A DNA stretch of 64,000 bases from Adineta steineri (taxonomy: Eukaryota > Rotifera > Eurotatoria > Adinetida > Adinetidae): assembly GCA_905250115.1 (NCBI GenBank), contig CAJNOI010000077.1, positions 379,684 through 443,683 on the forward strand, in the 5' to 3' direction. Below, one piece after another: positions 48,029 to 58,998 of this stretch; positions within the stretch are counted from its first letter, which is position 1; each line of letters begins with the position of its first letter. The notes under the pieces are model-generated. The model saw only the letters and a program-made list of their open reading frames with translations. It made no database searches and was not told where the DNA came from. Position numbers and translations under genes: made by a program.

Positions 48029-48319
48029 AGAGATAGACAAATCATTTTATCATGAACAATCAAATAATATTAGACAGATTATTTTATATTGTAATTAAGT
48101 TTTCATGTAATATCTTTTTTTTATTCTTTTAGCTCATTTATTTATTTTGTTCATTATAATCAGTTACTTCTATACGATACAACTTTTTAAAGTTCCCATA
48201 CTGTAACCACTTGCAGCTGCCTCACATCCACATCCCAACATGATTTTAAAAACAATCTTTTATTTTATTTGTAGATTATTTATTGTGCTTGTTATCCGAA
48301 AATATTATTTCACATAAAC

Positions 48320-50696
48320 ATGGCTACAGGTGGAAATGTTGACTCACAACAATATACACGTGTATCAGATATTGCCAATGAACCGCAAAAGATGTTCATG
48401 CCAATTGAAGGATACGAAGAAATGCCAATAGTGCCATTGGAGGAAGCTGTTGCACCACTCCTTTCGATTTTACCTAAAATTCAAACTTATACTTATGTGG
48501 CAAAACAGCGATGCGAATCTGTATCTCCCGATGGTTTAACTCAGGATGAATCAGCTTCAGTCATTCTTTACTCCATGGAATGGGAACCACATGAAAAATG
48601 TTTATATTTTGCCCTCAACACAGCTCTTCGCACTGAAGACAGGAGAAAATTAAAACCATGGTTTTTGTATTTGAAACTTGTTCTTACAGCACTCGAAAAA
48701 TTACCATCCACACGATGTACTGTGTTTCGTGGAGTGAATTTAGACCTAGCAAATCAATATACTGAAGGAAAAACATTTGTGTGGTGGGGATTTTCTTCAT
48801 GTACAACATCGATGAGAGTACTTGAAAACGAACAATTTTTAGGCAAAACTGGCGAAAGAACACTGTTTACTATCGAATGTGATAGTGGCAAAGATATTAG
48901 TGGTCATTCGTATTTTCAATCGGAAAAAGAAGTTCTTCTTCTGGCTGCTCGACAATTTACTGTAGTATCTTGTCTTCGACCAGCACCAGGTCTATATATG
49001 GTTCATTTAAGAGAAATAAAGCCTCCAATTACTCTTTTACAACCAGCCACAAATCAATCTGTAGACATTAAACCAATACCACGTAAGAGAAAAACTATTT
49101 CATCAGTTGAAATATAAAATTTAAAATACAGAACAATTTGATAGAAAACTACTGACTAGTCGTAAAATTATGATTTTAGCTCATTTTTCGAAGAATGAGT
49201 TTTTACAAGATCCCTGACTAAACTCTACAAATGCTAAAATTTTTGCACATAAATATGGTGTGGGTGTGAGTGTGGGTCTGGGCCTGGGTATATGTGCAGC
49301 TGTGACATTAATAGTTGTTATATTAGTGTACCCATATCCATATTCACACTCACATCCTCATGTTTTTTAACTGATTTACTCTAATATTCAATTCAAGTCT
49401 AAATAAATTTCTTCGAATTCATAGAATTTTTAGATTTTTTTCATTTGAAAAATCTCTTTCAATATTTTAATGTAAAGATTATCTTGTTTTTAAATTGTTC
49501 AATAAATTTAAGTTAAGTTTAACTCTTTAGTTTAGAATTTTGAATTAAAAACATTTTCCTAAATTAAACTTTGATCAAGATCAGATAAAGAATTTTGAAT
49601 TAAAAAAACTAAATTGAATGTAGAAATCATTTGTAATTTATTTTGTGCATTAAAAATTATACTTGACAAAAAGAAAATTTTATTTTATTATGACAAATTC
49701 CGATACAACTTTTTTTCTTAGTTTCGCCCTTTTTTGATTTAAAAATAATGAAAAAGATTTTGAATAAAAGGAGAATCTTTTATTTTAGAACAAATTCAGA
49801 CAAAAAAGAATCAATATAAACAATTTGCAATTACTGTTGCTGGAGGAAATAGAAAAGGAGATCAATTAAATCAACTCTGTGATCCTCATGGAATGTTTAT
49901 TGATAATGATAAATCAGTTTATATTGCTGATTGTTCGAATCAGCGTATTATGAAATGGAAATTAAATTCAACTGAAGGTCAAATCATTGCAGGTGGAAAT
50001 GGACAAGGAAATCAAAATAATCAATTGCATGGTCCAATAGATATAATTTTTGATGAAAAGAATAATTCTTTTATTGTTTCTGATTTGCACAATCAACGAG
50101 TCATTCAATATTTTGATGAAAATCAAACAAAGCAAAAAAAATTTATTTCAAATATTTATTGTTGGGGTCTGACAAACGATAAAAATGGATTTATTTATGT
50201 TTCTGATTATTACAGTCATGAAGTAAGACGATGGAAACAAGGAGATAAAAAAGTTGAATTAGTTGCAGGTGGAAATGGTCAAGGAAATCATCTTAATCAA
50301 CTCAATGATCCTACTTTTATCTTTATTGATGGTGATTATTCTCTTTATATATCAGATAAGCAGAATCATCGTGTGATGAAATGGAAAAAAGGTGCAAAAG
50401 AAGGAATTATTGTTGCTGGTGGAAATGGTCAAGGAAATAGTCTCAAACAACTGTCTTCTCCTTATGGAGTAGTTGTTGATCATTTGGGTCAAATCTATGT
50501 GGCAGATTGTCGGAATGATCGAGTAATGCGTTGGGGTGAAGGAGATAAAGAAGGTGAAATTGTTGCTGGTGGAAATGGTAAAGGAAACCAGTCAAATCAA
50601 TTGAATTTACCTATAGGTTTATCATTTGATAATGAAGAAAACCTTTATGTTGTCGATAATGAAAATCATCGAATCCAAAAATATGAAAAAATTTAA
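48320..50696 (+). CDS. ART-NHL fusion protein (gene K)
   Basis: 556 residues from exons 48320-49082 and 49789-50696, phase 1. The ART module is complete: Arg137 in VFRG, SSCTTS at 159-164, and catalytic E202-K-E204 before VLLL. It is a near-identical paralogue of gene C and, unlike C, keeps both glutamates. The propeller is the six-bladed 'QIQT' subtype. The start is the MATGGNVD methionine, 45 nt after an acceptor-like TTATTTGTAG that is also found upstream of gene C. The intron carries palindrome 16 and sequence shared with the region before gene D. If unspliced, the ART exon would stop at 49117. Confidence 0.86.
49256..49362. repeat. Telomere-like palindrome 16 (intronic)
   Basis: A long G-arm with GTGTGGG, GTGTGAG, GTGTGGG and CTGGG units (49256-49290), a 41-nt spacer, then a C-arm of CCCATATCCA and CACACTCACATCC type. 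Inside the ART-NHL intron of gene K. Confidence 0.75.
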
Positions 50697-52350
50697 AATT
50701 AAAACTATTCTTAATTTAGTTTGATAAAATTTCGATTTTTACTTCTGAAAATAAATAAGAAACATTAATTTATGAAAAATCTTGAAGAAAAATAAATGAA
50801 AATGATTTAAAAAATTTCTTTTCCTAAAATAAATAAATATGTCTTTCCTTTTTAAAAGAAAAGTAAATAAATATTTGTTAATTTTAACTATCAATTAAAA
50901 TATCAAAATAATTCGGATAAAATTTTTGTAGAATGAATCAAATTAAAAGAATTTAAAAGAAAATTCAACTAGAAAAAAATTAGTTTTTATAGAAAAATCA
51001 AACAAAATATTTTTCAAATTGAGAAACACATTTAAATTAAGATAAAAAAACTTGTAAATAGAAACAAATAGTTTTTTTCTTAGATTTATTTTTGTGACTT
51101 TATGGTTTATTGAGAGAAAGGAAAGAGAAAAGAATAAAGATAAATGAATAAGAATGAAATCTGTCAAAGTCGAAAAAGTAGATAAAGAAAATCGTTTGTT
51201 TAAAAGAAAAAATTCTTGAATAAAACCAAACAATTATAAAATAAAAAAAAAATCGAATTTGTTCTCTTTTATTAAATAATCAAAACTGAAGAGAAAAAAT
51301 AAATTCAAAAGTTTATTTGTTTAATGAACAAGGGTGTGGATGTGGGATAATGGAAATAACTAGACCTACACCCACACCGATACCCACACTTTTGATATAT
51401 ACTATGAATATTGATTATCTATAAAGGAACTCTCTTCCATTTGGTTCTAGTTATACTGAACACGGCTAATTTTAGAAGTTGAATGAAATCAGTTCAACTG
51501 ATAACTTGAAAAGCCAAAAAAGGTCTCTGTCTATGGAAATCTATAAATAACATATGAGAAAAAACTTTTCTAGGAAATAAAACTATATTACTGAAGTCTA
51601 TGAAAGTTTTGCTGCTACAATTAGTTTTTTATCATAAATTTTCAAGCGTCATTAAAATAACGATTAAATAATGTCCATTCAATATATTTCAGTTTAAATT
51701 CTTGAATTATATTCTCAACCAAACATTGTGCAATATTATAAGAAGATTTCTCTGTTCATTAAACGTACCAGTCAGTTGCAGTTAGACGATGATTTTAATC
51801 AATTATTAAATGAAAGACAAACACCAAAAGAAACTAGCATAGCACATATTTATGTTTTATTCTTATTAAGATTATATATGTTAACGAGAAGATCTCTTTG
51901 AAATACAATGGTTATTTTTGTTTACTGCAGTTTATAGGTCGTCAATACTAACTTTATGTTTTAATTAGTTTACTCAGGCAATAATCGGATTCTTCTGTCT
52001 GTCTTTTAAGTATTTACCATTCATTAAGAAATTAACATCAATCTACTTCAGATAGGTATAAAATTATGTTTAACTATAATAAAAATTGTTACTATCAAAA
52101 CAACCGTTATATTTTTTTATGGATTCTTTGCGGCAAACAAAATGTAAATTTATATGTGACGATCGATGAAAAAGAAAATGTTTATTTTTCATAAAATATA
52201 TTTGTCGACACGTTAAATTGCGTCTTTGTAAGAAGAAAAAAAAAATAAAAGTAATGTCTTTAAGTAGAAATATAAAATCAAATAAAAAAATTGGTCAACA
52301 TTTCATATTTTATAGCACAACATAGTGTCGATTTTATTCAAAAGAACAAA
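50697..52350. other. Intergenic, one palindrome
   Basis: 3' flank of gene K similar to those of C, D and I, then palindrome 17 at 51330 and AT-rich DNA. A TTTTATAG just before 52315 could be a trans-splice acceptor for the ANKUB1-like gene. Confidence 0.45.
51330..51391. repeat. Telomere-like palindrome 17
   Basis: AGGGTGTGGATGTGGG arm, spacer, then CTACACCCACACCGATACCC and ACACTTT. Confidence 0.8.
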
Positions 52351-54859
52351 ATGTGGAAAAGTATTAGTACCGTTTCGGCTACTGTAAGTATAAATTTTTT
52401 TTGCCTCGCATTAATTCATATAGAAATACACTCGAAGAAAAGAAAAAGCATAGAAGTATTTGTATAGATCTTGACTTTTTAATCATTTATATTCATAGGA
52501 AACGTCGACAACTCCTTTTAAAGATATGCGTTATTTCGTATATTATCCACCAAAAAATTCCATGCGATTAATTGATGTTAGTGAAAGTGTTCTTGTTCAA
52601 GATATTCTTACATTAGTTATAAAAGACTTTGGTCTTGATATTGAAGATAGTAATCCAGGTGATATATCAATTGTTCTTAGTTATAATGATTCTGATCTTA
52701 AACCAAAATGGTCTTTAACTGATTTAAATATTCCATCTGGATCAATACTTCGTTGTTTATATCGAGAAAAAAAACCCGCTGATCTATATATTCATTGTAG
52801 TTATGATAAACAAATAATTAAATTAGATGATTCCCGAATTACAATTGATACAACAATTAGAACAATACGTAAAATAATTTCAAATAAATTAGGTTTACCA
52901 TTAAGTGTATTTTGCCTTGAAACATATGGTAGTAGACAACGTCTATATGATCCAATGAAATTAATCGATTATGATATAAGACTTCATGAACATATTTATT
53001 TAAAAGTATGGGGAGGATATGAAAAATTTATTCATTCATGTACTAAAGATTTACCCCTAGAATATTCTCGTGATGAACTTTCACGACAATATCAAATACA
53101 AATCGCTTTATATATAGCTACATTTTATGGTAAAATTTCTTTTTTCTTCACAATTAATCTTAAATACATATATTGAGTTTTAGGTCATGTAGAATTAGCG
53201 AATTCTGTCATGCAACGAGGTGGTCGTAGTGATCGTCCTGTAGGTGAACATCCATCTCGTCAATGGTCAAGTAGAATAAAAAATGAAGATTTTCCTGAAC
53301 TTGATAAATGTCCTATTCATATAGCAGTTGAACGAGGACATGTTAAAATGGTCGATCTCTTTGTTCGTCAATCTATTCTATGTACACAAATTCGAGATCC
53401 TGTAACAGGTCGTTTACCTTATATGTCAGCATTAGCTCGTTCATTATTAGCAACATGTAAACAAGAAACACAACGTTATCGTGTTATTTATTATTATTTA
53501 CATGATAAACAATTTAATCTTAAAATACCATTAAATTCTACTGGTGAATATGTTACAAATTTACTTGCATCAACGATTAGTGCTAATATATTTCATCATG
53601 TATCAACTAATCTTGTAAATATTTCATTACCATTCTATTGTAAAATTATTAGATGGTATGAGCGTGCACGTGAAAATGCTTGGAAAAAATATGGTGGACG
53701 ATTTTATACACCGTCACAAACAAGACGTGTTTATCCAAAACAAGGTTTACTTGGTTATAAAGTATTAATTGATGGTTATAATAATACATTTGATATTCCT
53801 GAAAACCAACTTCGAACTGTACATTCGGGTAAAGGTTACACATCGAATGCAATCGATATTTATACTGGTTTTAGTGAAGACGAACGTAAAAAAATTATTG
53901 AAACAAAATTAAAGGTTAAAGATATTGCATTAAATGATAGAAAACGTGTTAAACAAATAGCTACTGCAAATAATCAACAATTACGTCGTCCTCGATTATT
54001 ATTACCATCAAAACAAAATAAACAATCAACAATAATTTCAAATACAACTTATTCTTCAGCATCGACATCAATGAATCAAAAACAATCAATTTCCGAAAAT
54101 GATAGTTCATCAACTATGGATTCAATATTAAGTAAACATAAATCCGATGAAAATTTAAAGCTATCAACAAAAAAAACTCATAAAAAGTTACCTTCCATAT
54201 CATCTGTCATTATCAATGAAGAAGGAGAAGAAGATGGCAGCGACGAGAAACATTCTTTACCCAATATCATTAGTCCAACAATGAATCTATCTTCAAGTTA
54301 TCCATTATTACCCAATAAATTACAACCAATAATGTCATCTGCAGATGCATATGCATTATCATCGAAACGTATGACTTTAGAAGCTGAACAACATCGAATA
54401 AGTAAACGACAAGAATTATTTACACAGATTAAACAATCTGTACAATCTATACAAAATCAAACACAATATCATCCGAAGAAAACAACAAATCTAGCTCCTA
54501 TTTCATTACCAATTGATCGTAATTCAATTGATGTTGATTCATATATTGCTTTACCTGACCATCCTAAAGAAAACCGTTTGAGTCCAATTAAATCTCGTAT
54601 TGATACTGATGTTCGTCAATCTGCTGTGCAACCTTATGAACGTTATGCTAGTGCATCAACACGATCAACAGCTGTTCGTTGTTTACAAGAAGCTAGTTAT
54701 TTTAAAAGAAAATCATGGATTAAACAAGTTGAAATTAGTAAAGAAATGGTTAAAAATCATGTTAAAAGACGTCTTCGTCGTGCAGATAAAGACTTTATAT
54801 ATAATAAACCTACTTTATTACCTCTTCGTGCTAGTCCGGTAACAATGTTTACTAATTAA
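52351..54859 (+). CDS. ANKUB1: ANKUB1 orthologue (ubiquitin-like and ankyrin repeat protein)
   Basis: 779 residues from exons 52351-52383, 52499-53129 and 53184-54859, phases 0 and 1. The N-terminal half holds two ubiquitin-like stretches (about residues 22-95 and 102-175; LPLSVFCLETYG and LKVWGGYEKF are typical of ANKUB1). Ankyrin-type helices follow (QIALYIATFYGHVELA, CPIHIAVERGHVKMVDLF), then a central basic segment with IIRWYERAR and GYKVLIDGY, and a long Ser/Lys/Gln-rich, probably disordered tail. Order and motifs match vertebrate ANKUB1, whose cellular role is poorly known; the link to cilia or microtubules is only a guess. The first exon of 11 codons is short but has a good ATG and GTAAGT donor. 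Confidence 0.88.
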
Positions 54860-55017
54860 CATTTTAGGTTTTCTTTATTTTTTTATTGTTTTTTTTCTGA
54901 ATAAAAAGAAATAATACATTGTATATGGAAAGGGTTCTTATTATAGATCCTGGGTATAGGTTATCATGATTATAAATAAATGCTTTTATTTTGTTGATCA
55001 AGAATAAAAGTGTCCAT

Positions 55018-55914
55018 TTATGAACATGTATGACAAACTAAAAAACAAGAAAAAAACTATTGTTAAAGATTTTTATTTTTTGTTCTTTAATCTTACCTAA
55101 TGCAGAACCAAGTTTTCTACATGGTACTTTGAAAAGTTTCTTTCGACATCGATTACAACGAGCACAATCAAGATGATAATAACGTGTATCATGTTTAAAT
55201 GCATCTTCGTCACCTGTTACAGGTCGTGTACATTTATCGCATATTGGTATACGACCTGCTTGATCGCATTGTACAGGAGTTATTTCTCCATAAATATTTT
55301 CTAAATGTGGTGCATGTTCTTTGCCTTGATACATACCAGTAATATGTTTTGAACATGTTAAACATTGATAACGTCCATCCAACATATCAACAAAATTATG
55401 ACCTAAATTTTGTTTATATGTTTATTAAAAATCTAAAAAATAAATAATTACCATCAGGTATGACTGCAGTACATTTGCAGCAACTAAAAGAAATATGGAA
55501 TTAATTCATTAGTAAACAAATAGATAAATAAATATTCTCACCGAAAGCAATCGCTATGATAATGACGATCTTTAAATCGTTTAGCTGTTGTTCCAGATGG
55601 TATCTTTTGATTACACATACAACAACTAGAAGATAAAATGTCTTATCGTAGATGTTAAATGAAGCATTCTTTTTTTTTATTACATACATAGGAGCAAGCG
55701 TATTATTACAATTTTCACATTGAAATTGATTATTTGGTTTCGGATAAAATGGTCGTCCTGCTAATGTATTTCCACATTGTGAACAACAGAAACATTGTGG
55801 ATGATAATATCTATCCTGATAGATTTGCATAGGATCTCGTGGTGTAAACGCTTTTCGACATGATTCACAAAACGTTTTTGTCAATGGACGATTTGTTGTT
55901 GGGCCACCCGACAT
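55018..55914 (-). CDS. Three-LIM-domain protein
   Basis: 222 residues from five minus-strand exons: 55688-55914, 55542-55625, 55452-55483, 55097-55402 and 55018-55037, all in phase. The first LIM domain is CESC...HPQC..CSQC...CENC. The second is split over three exons (CMCN, HSDCF, CCKC, CLTC). The third runs CDKC...HLDC..CNRC and is closed by the last exon, only 20 nt long, which encodes CHTCS and the stop. Closing zinc ligands in so small an exon, in the right phase, supports the model strongly. LIM domains bind proteins at actin or adhesion sites; no other domain is present, so I give no orthologue. The start is MSGGPTTNR at 55914. It shares a 1-kb upstream region with the divergent SerRS gene. 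Confidence 0.85.
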
Positions 55915-56933
55915 GATCGCTATTTGTACGACAAGTGTGAGAATGTAGTGTTGAAACGATACGTAATGGAGTAAAACGATGTACAAAAAAAGGACGATAT
56001 ATCTCGATCTTTCTTTTCCTATGCTGTTCTTTTTTTGTTTGTGTCTTACGACCGCGCCTTTATGGCCTTTCACACTTTTCTCTTTCTGATATTTTCTCCT
56101 TCTTGCTATAGAATAGTACGTATAGCACTATCTTGATGATAATATTTGCCAATCAATAGTTCGTGTTGTTGTTATTCTCTTTCTTCTCTTCTTCTCCTTC
56201 TCCTTCTTCTTTTTTTATCTACCCCAAAATAACTCAGCCTTTTTCTTTGGTTGGTCACCATATTTGTTACTATTATACATGTTGTAATACATATGCAAAA
56301 CTATCATGTAAACGGCCATGAATCTACACAACAGGTCATATGACAAATAGATATATGAATTGATTCATGTATACTTTTTCTGTTTCTTTCATTACTGTTT
56401 GATGACTTATAAGAGACTCTTGATAAATTAAACGAGCTTCTTACTTTATTCGGTCATATCATTATCTCAGATCAACCAACCAATGAATATTAACATCAAT
56501 AATAGACAAGGTTGCTATTGATTATTATCAAATGAACAGCAAACATTCTATATAGTTTTTTTCCTCAAATAAACTAGATAAGCGAGATTTGCCATTCATA
56601 TATGACAACATAACAATAGATAAATATCTTGACTGATTCAAATAATGTTTCATACAAGAGAACTATTCATGTCTATGAAAAGTTTATCAAATCTATTATA
56701 ATATCATTTAATAAATCGATTTACGTCAAATAATGATTGATTAACAATTCGTCTATCATTCAGTAGTGACATCTACATTTTTTGGAGACTCTTGCAAAAT
56801 CCAATGTCATCCATTGAATATAATATATATGATGATATATAGACATAGATTTTCAAAATACGAAAATATTCTTTAGGAATTAGCTCGTTATTTATATTGT
56901 TGTTTTCTTTTCTATAGATAATTAATTTTCAAA
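55915..56933. other. Divergent intergenic region
   Basis: Lies between the minus-strand LIM gene and the plus-strand SerRS gene, so it probably holds both promoters. There is a pyrimidine-rich stretch near 56171-56220 and a TTCTATAG acceptor-like site at 56909-56918 just before the SerRS start. No gene. Confidence 0.5.
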
Positions 56934-58779
56934 ATGGTACTTGATATTGATTTATTTCGATCGGAAAAAGGTCATGATCCACAAGTAGTTCGTGATTCAC
57001 AAAAAAAACGTTATAAAAAAGTTGAACTCGTTGATAATGTTATTGATTGTGATAGTCAATGGCGTACCGTTCGTTTTCAAGCTGATCAATGGAATAAAAT
57101 AAAAAATCTTTGTGGACGTACAGTTGGTACAAAAAAACAAGCCAAAGAAAATGAAGGTGATTCCGAAGAACTTCCTGAAAATTTTAAAATTTGTTTGGAT
57201 ACATTAAATGCTGATTTACTTACAAAATTAACCATTAAACAATTAAAACGTCTTAGTACACAAATTGATACAGAAATCGAAAAAACCAAAGAAAAATTAA
57301 TTAAAATTGAACATGATAGAAATTCTGCTTTACATGAAATTGGAAATCTTGTTCATGATTCTGTACCAGTTAGCAATAATGAAGTAAAATCAAAAGAATA
57401 ATTATTTAAAATTATTGATTTTTTATTAAACTCTAGCAAAAACATTTTATTATAGGATAATAATGTTACCGAACGAACATTTGGTGATGTTGAAACACGA
57501 AAGAAATATTCACATTTTGATTTAATGTATATGATCGATGGTTATGATGGTGAACGAGGAGCAGCAGTAGCTGGATCTCGGGGTTATTTCATGAAGGTGA
57601 CAAATCGAAAAAATTCTGTTTTGCTTTATATGAAAATTATTTTTAGGGTCCTGCTGTTTTTCTTGAACAAGCAATTATTCAATTAGCTTTGAGAATTTTA
57701 AATGATAAAGATTTTGAAATTCTTTATACACCATTTTTCATGAGAAAAGAAGTTATGCAAGAAGTTGCACAATTAAGTCAATTTGATGACGAACTTTACA
57801 AAGTATGTCAATTGATTATTCAGTAATGGAAGTAGAATCTTTTTTCGTTAGGTTGTATGTAAAAATGATAAACCTGATGAATCAAGTGATGAAGAAAAAT
57901 ATTTAATCGCTACTTCTGAACAAGCTATTGCTGCTTTTCATCGGTTCGTAGACTTTTTTTCTTCATTTCTTACATCAATTTGATATTTAATAGCGATGAA
58001 TGGCTTGCTGCTGAACGATTACCAATTCGTTATGGTGGTTTTTCAACTTGTTTCCGACAAGAAGCTGGTTCTCATGGTCGAGATACACGTGGTATTTTCC
58101 GTGTTCATCAATTTGAAAAGGTTTGAAAAAAACTATTTATTTTTAATTTTTATTCTTTATGAAATATTTAGATTGAACAATTTTGTATTACTTCTCCGCA
58201 TGATAACGAATCATGGAAAATGTTTGAACAAATGATTGGAAATGCTGAAGAATTCAATAAACAATTGGGTATTCCTTATCGTGTTGTTAATATTGTGTCC
58301 GGTGAATTAAATAATGCCGCTGCAAAAAAATACGATTTAGAAGCATGGTTTCCTGGTTCGGGTAAATTTCGTGAACTTGTTTCTTGCTCAAATTGTCTTG
58401 AATATCAATCAAGACGATTAAAAATTCGTTATGGTCAAACAAAAAAACTTAATGAATCAGTAAAATTATCTTTAATTTACTATTAATTCTTATTCTTATC
58501 TATTATAGTCTGAATATGTTCATATGTTAAATGCAACAATGTGTGCAACAACACGAACTATTTGTGCCATTCTTGAAAATTATCAAACAGAAGATGGCAT
58601 TATTGTACCTGAAGTACTCAAATCACTTATGCCTAAAAGTTTGTTTATTTTCATCATTGATTAGTTTATCTAAATAATCTTTTTTTGTGAATTTAGAATA
58701 TTCTGAAAAGATTCCATTTGTTAAAGAAGCTCCAGTTGAACAAGAATCGAAAGCAGCTGGTGCAGCTAAAAAGAAATAA
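56934..58779 (+). CDS. SARS1: Cytosolic seryl-tRNA synthetase
   Basis: Class II aminoacyl-tRNA synthetase charging tRNA-Ser in the cytosol. 488 residues from eight exons: 56934-57383, 57456-57596, 57647-57802, 57852-57943, 57994-58120, 58172-58459, 58509-58638 and 58697-58779, all junctions in phase. Residues 1-140 form the tRNA-binding N-terminal helical arm (begins [13 protein letters not shown]). GPAVFLEQA belongs to the motif 1 region, [16 protein letters not shown] is motif 2, and [15 protein letters not shown] is motif 3; ATSEQAIAA and [17 protein letters not shown] are serine/ATP-site signatures. A lysine-rich tail (AAGAAKKK) follows [12 protein letters not shown], as in animal cytosolic forms. 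Complete, conserved and presumably essential. Confidence 0.97.
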
Positions 58780-58998
58780 AACAAAAAACAAATAGTTTAA
58801 CTATCTGACAAGAACCGGTTTTAATTTTGTTGTTTTAAAAATTTTATATTCACTTGATTGTGAACAGATTATCATAATACACAAATAAAAAACAACAATA
58901 ACAGTGATTTCTTCTATATTGATTGCTAATAACGTTTTACTATGCCTATATTTGGCGCCGATCTTCTTTCACTAGTGAATAACATTATCTAATCGGAG

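Larger units (their letters stand above)
44989..48319. other. Intergenic, repeats only
   Basis: It holds the dispersed repeat at 45273, weak and clear palindromes at 46397 and 47811, and a foldback element at 47912-48028. From 47871 on it is similar to the upstream region of gene C. The open frames here (46906-47184 minus, 47316-47504 plus) look non-coding. Confidence 0.5.

Noticed and set aside
4723-50696. Reading the repeated glycine-rich VAGGNG units as a tandem DNA repeat or CRISPR-like array
   Set aside because: The periodicity is at protein level (about 45 residues per NHL blade) and lies in open frames.
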